From NCBI GenBank assembly GCA_965153355.1, contig OZ231127.1, positions 11,718,001-11,782,000 of the forward strand: DNA of 64,000 nt, given 5' to 3'. Below the pieces are notes generated by a model. It ran no database searches. It was given only the letters and a program-made list of their open reading frames with translations, and was not told the DNA's origin. Positions 1 through 10,439 of this stretch are shown here, one piece after another; within the stretch, counting starts at the first letter, position 1; every line of letters begins with the position of its first letter. Position numbers and translations under genes: made by a program. Source of the DNA: Flaccisagitta enflata (lineage: Eukaryota; Chaetognatha; Sagittoidea; Aphragmophora).

Positions 1-380
1 TCATGCCAAAAAAAAAATAGCTAGAAATTTTAAGTATCAGCAGGTAAAAAATGATAAAGATTGCAGAAAAATGGGCAAAAAGGGAAAATTGTTACTGAAA
101 TCAATATATCTAGCTATTCAAATAGCTCCTAGCCATGATTTTAATAAAACCTAGCAAACTCTAAGTTAAGCTAGTGATCTGTAATGAAATAGTAATCATT
201 TCATCAATTAAATAACTCAATCCTATTCAAACAAAGTTCCTTGAAACAGCAGTGCAATCATCCAATTCATAAGATTTTTGTAAGAGGGAGAGTTAAATCA
301 TAGGTCAGATCATGAATGGTCATGAATTTTTCTTAACCTTCACTATGCTACTATTCTTGGGCATTAGAGGTGATAAATTA
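1..380. other. AT-rich stretch, no gene recognised
   Basis: No supported gene, structured RNA or repeat array is visible. The sequence is AT-rich with scattered stops in all frames. It adjoins the decayed coding region that reads leftward from about 1560, so it may hold that gene's 3' flank. Confidence 0.4.
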
Positions 381-1560
381 TCCTTACAGACCCTCAATGA
401 CCTCTCTGTTGAGAAGTTCAAAGACTAAATCTTTTTGCTTGATATTTTTGGTAGATTTAACAAAGGGCGTGATTTCAAATACATGCTTCTTTTCAAAGTG
501 ATCTACTACTTTTTCAGTTGGGTAAATTTAATATGTTTTCTCTAAATCATCTTTTGCACAAGCTTTCAGAGTGGTGAGAGCTTGAACAAAAGTGGTAAAT
601 AGCTCCTAGTTATATGACTGGACTGACCCAAGGTTCCAACTATCTACTTCCAAAGTAAGGAACTCTTTTCTAAAGTCTAGGATCAGCTTGAAGTACAGAT
701 CTTTATCTTTTGTTTTATGACTGCTTTATGACCTCATGATGCTATTTAATAAGCCTATAAACATCATCAACTAATGAATTCTGATTGCATTAATGCAGCT
801 TCCAGGAATGAAAGTCATGGTAGATTTTTTGTTAGCATTTGTTTGAATCATATTGGCATTGCTTGAAGCGTAAAAGTCACTAAGCAACCAGAAAATGATT
901 TTTTTCAACTTGATTTCTGCACAAATGGGATGCATTCTGCTTCTTTCAACATCTTGATTCAATTGTAGCATTTAATTTCATTTGAAAGATGTTTCATTTG
1001 AGCATCACATTTTTGTTTCTTGCCATTATCTTGGCACAAGGCCATCACCTTGTTTTTTGACTGCTCTCTGGCTAGCTTATCTGCCTTTGGATCAGTGAGA
1101 GCAAGTTTGGACTCCATCAAACCTTTGGGCCCTGGACCAATCTGTCTTAATTTCTTCAACTTCCATTTGCTTGGCTTTTTAACTTTTTCCTTTGAGCATG
1201 CATTCAGCTCCCTTTTCAAATGCTTTGTTTATCAATTTCCGAACCAATCTGTCACTTATGGCCTGAAATGCTACACTTCCTTTAGCTTTGAGCTGTTGTG
1301 AGAAGTGTCCAAAGTAGTTCTCTCCTGCTTTGCTGTCAATTTGAATTTTTTTAAAGGTCATCCTCTGTGAACATTTTTGAAAGTGGCTTCAACTGTGTCT
1401 TTCTATAAGTGCCTGCTGCTTTTTTCTCACAGTAGTCCTTATACTCAAGATTCTTCAGCTCTGTTCCATTAATTTGAAGAATTCTCAATTGCAACAAACT
1501 TCAACGTCAGCACCTTTGCTCTGTCAGAAATGACAAGTAAGGCTGCTTTCAGTTTATCCT
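381..1560 (-). pseudogene. Decayed lysine-rich protein-coding sequence, unrecognised
   Basis: Reading leftward, several protein-like segments follow one another in shifting frames. They include ALLVISDRAKVLTLKFVAIE (about 1490-1550), YKDYCEKKAAGTYRKTQLKP (about 1380-1440), a KIQIDSKAGENYFGHFSQQL segment (to 1361), a lysine-rich KVKKPSKWKLKKLRQIG segment (to 1219), DVERSRMHPICAEIKLKK (to 971), and DLYFKLILDFRKEFLTLE then VVDHFEKKHVFEITPFVKST (about 690-430). The segments are colinear and balanced in composition, unlike the microsatellite frames nearby. At least four frameshifts and some stops separate them, so this is a pseudogene or a very error-rich copy. I do not recognise the family. Host gene or transposon ORF are both possible. 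Confidence 0.5.
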
Positions 1561-1611
1561 GGCTTATTTGGCCTTTCAAATTTTCAAAGAATGAAGATAG
1601 GTAAACGGAGA

Positions 1612-1668
1612 GAGGTAAAGAGAGAGAGGTAAAGAGAGAAAGAGAGAGAGAAAGAGAGAAAGAGAGAA

Positions 1669-1711
<43 letters not shown>

Positions 1712-1855
1712 AAGAAAGAGAGAGAGAGAAAAAAAAAGAGAGAGAGAGAAAGAAAGAGAGAGAGAGAAAGTCAGTGAGTGAGAGGGAGAGAGAGGTGGAG
1801 AGAGGGACAAGAAAGGAAAGAAAAGAAGGAGAGAGAGAGGGAGGAGAGGGGGGAA
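1612..1855. repeat. GA-rich microsatellite
   Basis: Imperfect (GA)n with GAAA interruptions covers about 240 bp. The long Ser/Leu frame on the - strand here is only a translation of the repeat. It abuts the upstream end of the decayed coding region. Confidence 0.9.
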
Positions 1856-1925
1856 CTGAAAAGAAACTACTGAGCTAATTTAAATTAACAAAATGGAGTT
1901 AATTTGAAAAGAAATGATTAAAATA

Positions 1926-2097
1926 CAATTTAGCTTCACTAGAGCGCATGACAGGGGATTGAGCAAAATTATGCCTTATATTGCAGGTTCATTACCACTG
2001 TAGACACAACTACAAAAATCTCTCATGAGAACACAGGTTATATGCCTTGTTGGCAGGCATGCCTTATTAGCAGGTGCACTTAAGCGGTGCTCCACTG
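1926..2097. mobile_element. MITE, family B (TA target site)
   Basis: This 172 bp segment is bounded by TA dinucleotides (1924-1925 and 2098-2099). Its left end contains AGCTTCACTAGAGCGC and its right end GCTCCACTG. It shares ends and interior words (GCCTTATA, ATCTCTCATG) with the copies at 29390-29556 and 30120-30286. TA duplications and CAGT/ACTG ends suggest a non-autonomous Tc1/mariner-superfamily element. This copy is the most diverged of the three. Confidence 0.6.
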
Positions 2098-2495
2098 TAT
2101 ATTTAAAGCACATGCTAAATTCATGTTTTTGAGAAATATTGATCCTGCCTGGTCAGTGCTTTACTTTTTTATGAAGTTGAAATTTGAATGAACAAATAAG
2201 CTTTTAAAATCTGACTAAGTGCGAAAAATTGTCTAAAAATTAGTCGCGATTTGGTTTTTGAGCCCATCCGCGGGGTTTTTTTTCACCGACTGAGTTCTGA
2301 TTGGTGATTTGCCACTAAGTAGGGTCCCACTCATAGGTTTATCGAGTATCTGAGGCCGTTTTTTGAAGTTTGCTCATTTTTGGGAAATCTTGTACTCTTT
2401 ACAATTCTGGTCAGATTATTTTTACTTCAGTTTGGCTTTTTCTGATTCTATGATTTTGTAGGACTTCTGAGGAAGAAGAAGAAGAAAAGAGAGAG

Positions 2496-2498
<3 letters not shown>
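2098..2498. other. No gene recognised
   Basis: AT-rich sequence without a supported exon. It ends in GAAGAAGAAG-rich sequence leading into the AT microsatellite. Confidence 0.4.
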
Positions 2499-2548
<50 letters not shown>

Positions 2549-2611
2549 CATGTAGTATATATATATATATATTATATTTATACAGAGAGAGAGAAACAGA
2601 GAGAGAGAGAC

Positions 2612-2646
<35 letters not shown>

Positions 2647-2660
2647 CAGAGACAGAGATC
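2499..2660. repeat. (AT)n then (GA)n/(CAGAGA)n compound microsatellite
   Basis: A near-pure (AT)n run occupies about 2499-2572, interrupted once by TGCATGTAGT. It is followed by GAGAGA and ACAGAG repeats to 2660. Confidence 0.9.
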
Positions 2661-2784
2661 TCCTATTTATGCCCAACGTCGATCCAGTTCAACTCTTTCA
2701 TTCATGATCGTCATGTCATGCTGATCTTCTTCTTCTTGTGAAAAATTAGAAAGTCCTCATATTTATGCTTTAATGGAAAGTTTT

Positions 2785-5500
2785 TGGCCAGGAATCCTGA
2801 TGGAGAAAAAATCTCATAATTTTACAAGTTATGAAAAAAAATGGACCCATCCTAGATTTTTGCACAGGGACCTTAAAAGGCTGTGGTAAGAACAAGACTG
2901 ATGTCTATTTTGACCTAACTTGAGCCAAAAAAAAGAACGTGGTTTTAGTGCAAAAACAGCTATTTTAGTCGCGTGCACGCGACTCTATAACCCGCCTGCG
3001 CTTGTCTGTCGTGGTCGGTCGGTCCGTCGGTCCGTCCGTCCGTAACACTTTGCTTTTTTGCATCGTTTCAAGCCAGTTTAGGGTATTTTATGTCATTAAG
3101 TCATTTTATGTCAGTTTAAGTCATTTGAATACAGTCAATTTTAGTCACTATGCCATTTTTAATATTTTTTGTCATTTTAGTCATTTTATACATAAGTAAG
3201 ACATTTTGTTTGTCTGAGTCATTCTAAGTTATTATAAGTCATTCTTGTTATTTGGCGCCATTATAAGTCATTACTAGTCATTCTCTAGTCCCAGAGTCAC
3301 TTGTTAGGTTTTGGCTTTTAGCTTTTGTAGTAACACTTTATTTTTTGTTATTTTTGTCAATTTATTTGCTCATTATTTTGAGTTCTTTTTGTTGTTTTTG
3401 TTTTTGTTTTTTTTTGTTATTTGTTTTTTGTTTTTTTTTGTCATTTGTGTTTTTGAAAGGATTTGGCTTTATGTATTTTGGCATTTTTATCATATATGTG
3501 ATTTCAAGTCTGCTGGTTTCACAGTCATGGCTGTTGGTAAGTTCTGCTCGTTTATGGCCGTTGCTAAAGTTCGGTAAGCCAAGTCCTGTCAGGTCTGCCG
3601 GTTTAAGTCTGCTGGCTTAGGTCTGCTGGTTGAAGTCTGCTGGTTTGAGTCTGCTGGTTTAAGTCGGCTGGTTAAAGTTGGCTGGTTTAACTTAGCTGGT
3701 TTAAGTCTGCTGGTTTAAGTCTATTGGTTTAAGTCTGCTGGTTTAAGTCTGCTGGTTTAAGTCTGCTGGTTAAAGTCTGCTGGTTTAAGTCTGCTGGTTT
3801 AAGTCTGCTGGTTTAGGTCTGCTGGTTTAGGTCTGCTGGTTTAGGTCTGCTGGTTTAAGTCACTGGTTTAAGTTTGCTGGTTTAAGTCTGCTGGTTTAAG
3901 TCTGCTGGTTAAAGTCTGCTGGTTTGAGTCTGCTGGTTTTAGTCTTCTGGTTTAAGTCTGCTGGTTTATGTCTGCTGGTTTGAGTCTGCTGGTTTAAGTT
4001 TGCTGATTTGGGTCTGGTTTAAGTCTGGTTAAGGTGTGTTTAAAGTGTGGTTTAAGTCTGGTTTAATTTTGGTTTAAGTCTGGTTTAAGTATGGTTTTAG
4101 TCTGGTTTAAGTATGGTTTAAGTCTGGTTTGAGTCTGGTATGAGTCTGGTTTGAGTCTGGTTTAAGTGTGGTTTGAGTTCTGGCTTGTCTGCTTAAGTCT
4201 GCCAAAGTCTGGTTCATGTCTTTGGTTCATGTCTGATTTATGTCTGGTTTAGGTCTGTTTAAGGTCTGGTTTAATTCTTGGCTTAGCCTGTCGGAGTCTG
4301 GTTTGAGTCTGGTTTGAGTCTGGTTTGTGTTTGGTTTGTGTTTGGTTTGAGTCTGGTTTAAGTCTGGTAAAAGTCTGGTTCATGTCTGGTTCATGTCTGA
4401 TTTATATCTGGTTTAGGTCTGGTTTAGGTCTGGTTTAATTCTGGTTTGAGTCTCGATTGAGTCTGGTTTGAGTCTGGTTTAGGCTTTATTTGAGTCTGGC
4501 TTGAGTCTGTCTTGAGTCTGTTTGGAGTATGGTTTTGAGTATGGTCAGTCCGGCTTAAGTCTGATTTTTGATAGTGATAACAAGGAGTCAGGTCAGTCAA
4601 TTTTTTTTGTCCTGCACGCGACTTATAGGTGTTGGCCTTGTTCATAAAATGAAAAATGGCATTAAATTAAATATTTTGGCTCTTTTTTTTGGTGAAACAT
4701 AAAGTACCAATAGTAAATTGATATTTGAGTGAATGTAGAACAATTTTTAATAGGTTCATGGTGGTTGCACAAGACAAATAAATGAGAAGAATGATCAAGA
4801 ATAGGTCACAACTGATGATTTGAAACAGTTTAGGGAAAATATGTCAGCATGAATTAATTGATTTATTTAAAAACATGGCGCATAGTGAAATGCAAAACTG
4901 CAATGATAATGAGATCAAAGTGATTTTTTGGCAAAAATAGCAAAACATGCTTTTCTTTTAGAAGCTAAACACAATAAAATATTGAGTATTTACTCTTCAG
5001 TTAATATTTTTTGAAAAAACCGCACTTTGACCTCATTTGCATATTGTGGTTTTGTGTTTTTCGCTTATCACGGCTATGTTTTTTTAAGTAAATCAATGAA
5101 ATTCATACTGACAGCATATTTACCCCTTAAGAAACTGTTCCAAAACATCAGTTTTACATTTTAATTTTAGGTCATTTTTCATTTTTGAGCATTTTAATGC
5201 TATTTTGAACCCCAGTGTGACTGGATTCAAAATTGTTCTAGAGTCTCAAATATCAATTACATTATTGGTACTTTATGTTTCTGGAAAAAAAATCAAAAAA
5301 AATTTCATTTGATACCATTTTTTAAAGAAAATTAGCTGTTTTTGCAATTAAACCCGTTTCTTTTTTTTTTTTTTTCTGCCAGTTAGGTCAAAATGAACAT
5401 CAGAATCTTGTCTTTACAAGTGCCTTTTAGGTCCCCTCTGTAAAATTCAGATGGGTCCATTTTTTTTTTTTAAGAATTTTGCAAGTGAGACTTCTGGCCG
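2785..5500. mobile_element. Foldback element, left arm interrupted by a family-1 element
   Basis: The left arm (about 2785-2961 and 4644-4750) is the inverted complement of the right arm (about 5225-5500). Matching words are AATGGACCCATC/GATGGGTCCATT, TTTTGACCTAACTT/AGTTAGGTCAAAAT, AAACAGCTA/TAGCTGTTT and AAACATAAAGTACCAAT/ATTGGTACTTTATGTTT. The left-arm homology breaks at 2961 and resumes at 4644, exactly around a family-1 insertion. The intact right arm therefore shows the pre-insertion state. The loop (about 4750-5225) is AT-rich and has no gene. Confidence 0.65.
2962..4643 (-). mobile_element. Family-1 element, long copy with three minisatellite blocks
   Basis: Read on the - strand it begins near 4643 with ACAAGGCCAACACCTATAAG then GTCGCGTGC (about 4620), and ends with the perfect palindrome AGTCGCGTGCACGCGACT (2967-2984) followed by an A run. 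In + orientation the core holds a GTCGGTCC-type block (3010-3045), TCATTTTAAG-type units (3100-3290), about 25 units of a ~14 bp GCTGGTTTAAGTCT repeat (3590-4005), and an 11 bp TCTGGTTTAAG repeat (4010-4550). It has no coding capacity. The same block order, inverted, occurs at 13424-15708. Confidence 0.75.
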
Positions 5501-5524
5501 TTTTATCATGATTCTGATATTAGC

Positions 5525-5713
5525 AAGGCCGGATACACGGCTACCTATGTCGCGTGCGGGTGGGCAGGGGTAGTGATGAAATAGACCAACTAAGCAGTTG
5601 GGCAGGAGCAGTAACGCAAAAACCGCTCGTAAACGCAAAAAAAAGCAAAGCGATACGGACCGACCGACGGACCGACCGACGGACAGAGCGGGTTATAGTC
5701 GCGTGCACGTGGT
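5525..5713 (+). mobile_element. Family-1 element, short copy
   Basis: It begins AAGGCCGGATACACGGC, then GTCGCGTGCGGGTGGGCAGG, and has two GGGCAGG-GCAGTRA motifs and AAAACCGCTCG. A GACCGACCGACGGACC tract follows, then GAGCGGGTTATAGTCGCGTGCACG. The 3' hairpin is damaged on its distal side (ACGTGG). No ORF. Confidence 0.7.
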
Positions 5714-5852
5714 CGACCCACTTGGGAACAATTGAAAACAGGCTTTCTAGCTTTCCTGCGAGAATAGCCAATAACCAATGATGCCCAACTTTAGATCCAG
5801 TTCAACTTTCATGCATAATTGTCACGTCATGCTGATCTTCTCTCTTCTTTGT

Positions 5853-6087
5853 GACCGCTCGTAAACGCTGAAAAAAAGCAAAGCGATATGGACCGACCGA
5901 CCAACGGACAGAGCGGGTTATAGAGTCGCATGCGCGTGGTCGACCCACTTGGGAACAATTGAAAACAAGGCCAAGTAGGCCAATAAGGTGCGACGTGTGG
6001 ATCGTGGAATGAATGCGTTACCCAACCAACCAACCAACCGACCGACGGACACAGCTAGTTATAGAGGTGCTTTGTCGCACCTAAAAA
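5853..6087 (+). mobile_element. Two adjacent family-1 copies, one with variant word GGTGCGAC
   Basis: 5853-5942 is a 3' half: CCGCTCGTAAACGC, a GACCGACC tract, GAGCGGGTTATAGAG, then GTCGCATGCGCGTGG. 5964-6087 is nearly complete. It starts ACAAGGCCAAGTAGGCC, carries the 5' word GGTGCGAC near 5988, a CAACCAACCGACCGACGG tract, and ends TAGAGGTGCTTTGTCGCACC then TAAAAA. The 3' hairpin stem contains the complement of the 5' word, although the word differs from the usual GTCGCGTGC. Confidence 0.65.
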
Positions 6088-6190
6088 GGTTTTCTAGCTT
6101 TCATGCGAGAATTGCCAATAATTAATTGGTCAATGCCTTGCCTTAATTTCTTTTTTCTTTTGTTTTTCCATCTACGTATCTGTAACCCGA

Positions 6191-6341
6191 TTTTTAGTTG
6201 CGGACACGCAACTCTATAAGAGGCTTTGTCCGTCCGTCCGTCGGTCCGTCCGGGGTCATCGAGTTGAAATGTGGGAAAACGGGCATTTCCGCCCCTGCCC
6301 ACCCGTCCGCAACTGGTATTGGCCGTGTATCCGGCCTTGTT
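6191..6341 (-). mobile_element. Family-1 element, compact 150 bp copy with word GTTGCGGAC
   Basis: Read on the - strand it starts ACAAGGCCGGATACACGGCC, then AGTTGCGGACGGGTGGGCAG. It has a GGACGGACCGACGGAC tract and ends TATAGAGTTGCGTGTCCGCA-type hairpin then CTAAAAA. The hairpin AGTTGCGGACACGCAACT is at 6196-6213, and the same ten bases AGTTGCGGAC recur near the 5' end. This is the smallest complete copy in the window. Confidence 0.75.
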
Positions 6342-6548
6342 ATTTATTCATTGAACTCGCCTTTACCAACCCTTTACACTTGATGTGTGAATACAAACCA
6401 ATCAATCAAAAAGGTTACTGGGTTTGCCAGAGCCTGTCCTTCAACATTGATACCTTGTTAAATTCGACTATTAGCTACTGCGTCGCCGCATGCTAAGTCT
6501 GCCGGACTCGTCGGTTCATTCGTCAGTTGGGCTTTGCCATAGTCTATT

Positions 6549-6966
6549 GTTTTAAGTCGCGAACTAGCGACTCTAAAAGAGGCTTTGTCCGACCGTCGCT
6601 CCGTCTGTCGGTCCGTGATCGAGTTGATAAGTTTGAAAATGCGCATGATTTATGGTACTGTGGTTGTGCGTGTGCGTACAAAGGGATGGGAAGGGGGTAT
6701 GTGTGGAACAGGGTTGGATGCCCCTGCCCACCCGTCCGCGACGGTATGGCAACCCCGTGTTAGTTCTTTTTACTCGCGTGCAAGCGACTATAACCCGCTA
6801 TGTCGGTCGGTTGGTAGGTCTATCCGTCTCTGTTAGCTTTTATGGCGTTTTCAAACGCTTTCTTCATTACTGCTCCTGCCCGATAACTTGGCCACTTGGG
6901 TTAGCGTTTTCATCACTGCCCATGCCCACCAGCACGCGACTTCGGTAGCCGTGCATACGGCCTTGT
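6549..6966 (-). mobile_element. Two tandem family-1 copies
   Basis: The first (6549-6765) has a terminal hairpin AGTCGCGAACTAGCGACT, a GTCCGACCGTCGCTCCGTC tract and, at its other end, GCCCACCCGTCCGCGAC, whose complement is GTCGCGGAC. The second (6766-6966) has CTCGCGTGCAAGCGACTATA, a GTCGGTCGGTTGG tract, and ends GCACGCGACTTCGGTAGCCG then ACGGCCTTGT. Both lack reading frames. Confidence 0.65.
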
Positions 6967-7122
6967 GTTTTAGAAACACTTGATCTCTACATTAACAATT
7001 ACCGCGTCACGATAAGGCAATTTAGTAGGGCAAGGGTAATGCAGAAAACCTGCGATGTGGCCTCTGTGCAAGTTGATCGTTCATCGTCCTTCTTTTTGTC
7101 TCTCGATCTCTCTTGTTTCCTT

Positions 7123-7556
7123 CCTTTTTTGGCCAGCGGCCAAGAAGAGGCTGATGACCTATGCTTTAAAAAGTGGGGAAATTTTTCCTGCTTTATGCTG
7201 TTTTCCCCTCCTTAGGACTCAAGGCCCAAATGCCAGTCAAAGCCTAAGTTTTAGGCCTAAATCCCCATCTCGAGGCCTGAATTGTAGCTGAGGTCCGAAT
7301 CCTAGCCTCCAGTCTTACATCTCAGCCTAAAGCTCAAATCAGTCTTAAGGCCCAATTTCTAGCCTCAAACCCCAAAATCTAACCCCAAGGCCCAATTTTT
7401 CCAGTTACAAGCCTAAACCTCAGCCTTGAGACCCAAACCCCAGCCATCAGGCCTAAATTTTGATTTCATGGCCCAATTTCTAGCTTCAAATCCCACATCT
7501 TAGCCTCAAAATATGAGCATAGGTCATCAATTTTTTCAGGGTCGCTGCCCCTTATT
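7123..7556. mobile_element. Family-2 foldback minisatellite element
   Basis: The left end is TTTTTTGGCCAGCGGCC with AGGCTGATGACCTATGC, and the right end GCATAGGTCATC with AGGGTCGCTGCCCC is its inverted complement. Between them are ~20-28 bp units such as CTAAATCCCCATCTCGAGGC and AGGCCCAATTTCTAGCCTCA, heavily diverged. No gene. Confidence 0.65.
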
Positions 7557-7605
7557 TCATTCCTACATACCGGGAACCGCTGTTCATGTATCGTTTTTGC
7601 GACTA

Positions 7606-7781
7606 CAGTGTAACCCCGCTATAACAGCCTCGCTTTTAAAGGTTCCCCATCAATAAAGGTCAACATTTTGAGGTCCTAAGTGGTAGTTTGTAATAGGATT
7701 TCACCCCTCTTAAAAGGTTATCCTGAGATAAAGGTGAAAAATCTTCAGTCTCAATGGGACCGATGAGGCGGGGTCCCACTG
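7606..7781. mobile_element. MITE, family A, pogo/Tigger-like ends (TA target site)
   Basis: This 176 bp element is flanked by TA at 7604-7605 and 7782-7783. Its terminal inverted repeats are CAGTGTAACCCCGC and GCGGGGTCCCACTG. The CAGT-GAACCCCG start resembles pogo/Tigger-type ends (family knowledge). It has no ORF. A second copy with 177 bp and matching ends lies at 34143-34319. Confidence 0.75.
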
Positions 7782-7856
7782 TATTCTAACCTCTTCTAAT
7801 CGCTTCATTAAATCTAATCCTTTTCGTTTTGATTTTTCTCTACTTGTTTTTAACAG

Positions 7857-7949
7857 TAACCCCCGCTGTTGCCGACGCTGCCGCAGCCGTCGCTCAGCCC
7901 TCTCCTTACTCAGACCCGACACAGAACGTCGAACTCACCACAGTCAGAG
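7857..7949 (+). CDS. Possible 93 bp exon, Ala/Pro-rich
   Basis: A polypyrimidine tract and TTTTTAACAG precede an open segment encoding TPAVADAAAAVAQPSPYSDP and more, ending CAGAG followed by a consensus donor GTAAGT (7950). Both splice phases are 1. It lies 1.7 kb upstream of the sphingomyelin synthase exons on the same strand and could encode part of that protein's variable N-terminus. Nothing in the 31 residues is diagnostic, and at least one further exon would be needed to reconcile the phases. Confidence 0.35.
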
Positions 7950-8160
7950 GTAAGTTAGGTCCAACATTTCGGATACACGGCCAAGAAGTAGTCGCTGGTG
8001 GGTTGGCAGAGGCAGTAATGAGGGTGGGCTGGGCGGGGGCTCTAATGAGGCTAGGCAGGGTCAGTAATGCACAGAAAGCACCATTTCAGTCGATTTCGCG
8101 TCATCTCAAATTTTGCCTTACCAACCTTAGTCGCTCAGCCAGCGACTTAACAATAAGAGA

Positions 8161-8357
8161 GCCAGGCCGGATATACAGTTACGGTTACGGTCATGGTCTC
8201 GTGTGGATGGACAGGGGCAGTGATGAAATCGCTAAATCCAGTGTGTCGGGGCAAGAGCATTGTCATAAAAACCGCTAATTGGCATCTACCGACTGACAGA
8301 TGGAGCAACATAGTGGGGTATTAAGTCGCGTAGCACGCGTAGCACGCGACTGAAAAG
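8161..8357 (+). mobile_element. Family-1 element, intronic copy
   Basis: It starts CCAGGCCGGATATACAG and has GGACAGGGGCAGTGATGAAA and AAAAACCGCTAA. It ends AAGTCGCGTAGCACGCG-TAGCACGCGACTGAAAA, where the 3' hairpin has a tandemly repeated inner half (GTAGCACGC twice). The 5' word is degraded. Confidence 0.65.
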
Positions 8358-8865
8358 GTGCCAAATCTGCTGGCAAACAATGCGCTCAATGTGACGGAAC
8401 GACTAACCGAACCGTGGTTTCGTGCTACTGTAACCGGCTCTGCCAATGATGAAGAGGAACTTACTAAAAGTCCCAACTGGATGTTAATCAGCGGCACCGT
8501 GTCAAATCTTATGGCAATCTATAGGATCTTTAATGCAATTTTTTTAATTATTACAGTAATGACTTGGCTTAATTATTGTCGCTGCACCTGAGCTGGCAGG
8601 TCCTACCACGTCATAACTCTGTAATATCCTCTCAAACAAAGTCATTTTTGGCAATCAACACACAAACGGGACTGTTGTTTATGTTTCTCACTTCTGTTCA
8701 AACATTTTCCTTTTGAAATTGTCAAACTGCTGTCGAACAGTTAGCGTTGTCTTTACAAACACAATATTCATTGCGCTTTCTAACGTCAACAGGCAATCAC
8801 AAAATGAATAAAACAATGGATATCGATTGCCGACGGAATACTCAGCGCATCATGAGTGAAATGGT
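8358..8865 (+). other. Unassigned sequence with a short open frame (8358-8591)
   Basis: A 77-codon open frame has a hydrophobic tail (FLIITVMTWL near its end), but no family match is recognised and no splice sites decide it. It lies between candidate exons of the sphingomyelin synthase gene, so an exon here is possible but unproven. Nothing firm is seen in 8600-8865. Confidence 0.2.
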
Positions 8866-9629
<764 letters not shown>

Positions 9630-9817
9630 GTTTGTTCTTCTGCTGGTTTTTCTGCAGTTTTTCATCATCACAATGGTCGCAATTCGTCGTCAGTTTTTTT
9701 ATCACTGGCATGCCGGTCTGTTGCGTCGATTGCCGATGATCAACACCAGTCTTCCCGTCGCCGACGACCATTACAAATGCGCTCCAAAAAACTACAGTTG
9801 TGCTACTTATGCGAGAC
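9630..9817 (+). CDS. Sphingomyelin synthase exon with D2 motif
   Basis: The acceptor TTTTTTCACCTCAG precedes an exon (phase 2 in) encoding a hydrophobic helix FVLLLVFLQFFIITMVA, then RRQFFYHWHAGLLRRLPMIN and TSLPVADDHYKCAP. This fits the family's D2 motif (R-R-x8-Y-x2-R-x6-T) with exact spacing. The Tyr position is Gly. The exon end is ambiguous: donors at 9797 (after TAC A) and 9818 (after AGA C) both leave phase 1, matching the next exon. Sphingomyelin synthases move phosphocholine or phosphoethanolamine head groups to ceramide in Golgi or plasma membrane. These residues form the third to fourth membrane region. Confidence 0.75.
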
Positions 9818-10152
9818 GTTTCAGATGCTGTTAGATTGTTCGCTATATGCTTATGTATATATGGATACGTTATCCCAGACCCATCTATCTGCCGACGTAC
9901 TCGTTAATCTATGTTATCGCGACAAAGTCATGATCCTGTGACTATGTCGATGGTTAATGTGATATGGTTGCTGACAATGTATTAAATGACCGGAAAATGG
10001 TGCTGATTGACCGACAATGCAGGTTGTTAGTAGACAAAGCATCTGGTGTGGCTGCATCTGATAATGGCTGGTTCGATATTGTATTGTTTATGCCGTGGCT
10101 GCCTGAGTACCTGGTTGTTCGAATGTTATGTCAGGAAAATTTTGATTATCTG

Positions 10153-10154
<2 letters not shown>

Positions 10155-10197
<43 letters not shown>

Positions 10198-10206
10198 ACT
10201 CTCTCC
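10155..10206. repeat. (CT)n microsatellite in intron
   Basis: About 50 bp of (CT)n shortly upstream of the next sphingomyelin synthase exon. It supplies part of that intron's pyrimidine-rich 3' region. Confidence 0.9.
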
Positions 10207-10281
10207 ACGTGATTCCAGATGCATTTCTATTGTAAACCGCCAGAACTGAAATATTATTTTGATTTTCAATCCCTACTGCAG

Positions 10282-10426
10282 GAACGCTAGAGGCCATAAC
10301 CGTACGCACCGTACGATACGTCATGGGAATGGGTTTGTCCACGGCCGGCGTTCTTCATACGTGTGGTGACTGGGTTTACTCCGGTCACACCGCGATGCTC
10401 GTCATGGCATTCCTCTTAATCAATGA
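10282..10426 (+). CDS. Sphingomyelin synthase exon with D3 catalytic motif
   Basis: The acceptor CCCTACTGCAG leads into codons for TLEAITVRTVRYVMGMGLS, then HTCGDWVYSGHTAMLVMAFL. CGDxxxSGHT is the diagnostic D3 motif of the sphingomyelin synthase family. Its His belongs to the catalytic triad shared with lipid phosphate phosphatases. The exon ends AATGA at a perfect GTGAGT donor (10427), phase 2. The Met-Gly-x-Gly-x-Ser stretch before the motif also matches family members. This exon makes the assignment secure. Whether the enzyme makes sphingomyelin or ceramide phosphoethanolamine cannot be judged from the sequence. Confidence 0.9.
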
Positions 10427-10439
10427 GTGAGTCTTGTTT

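Noticed and set aside
2967-2984. AGTCGCGTGCACGCGACT as a transcription-factor site or bacterial operator
   Set aside because: The palindrome recurs at the end of many family-1 elements with matching variants, so it is an element terminus.
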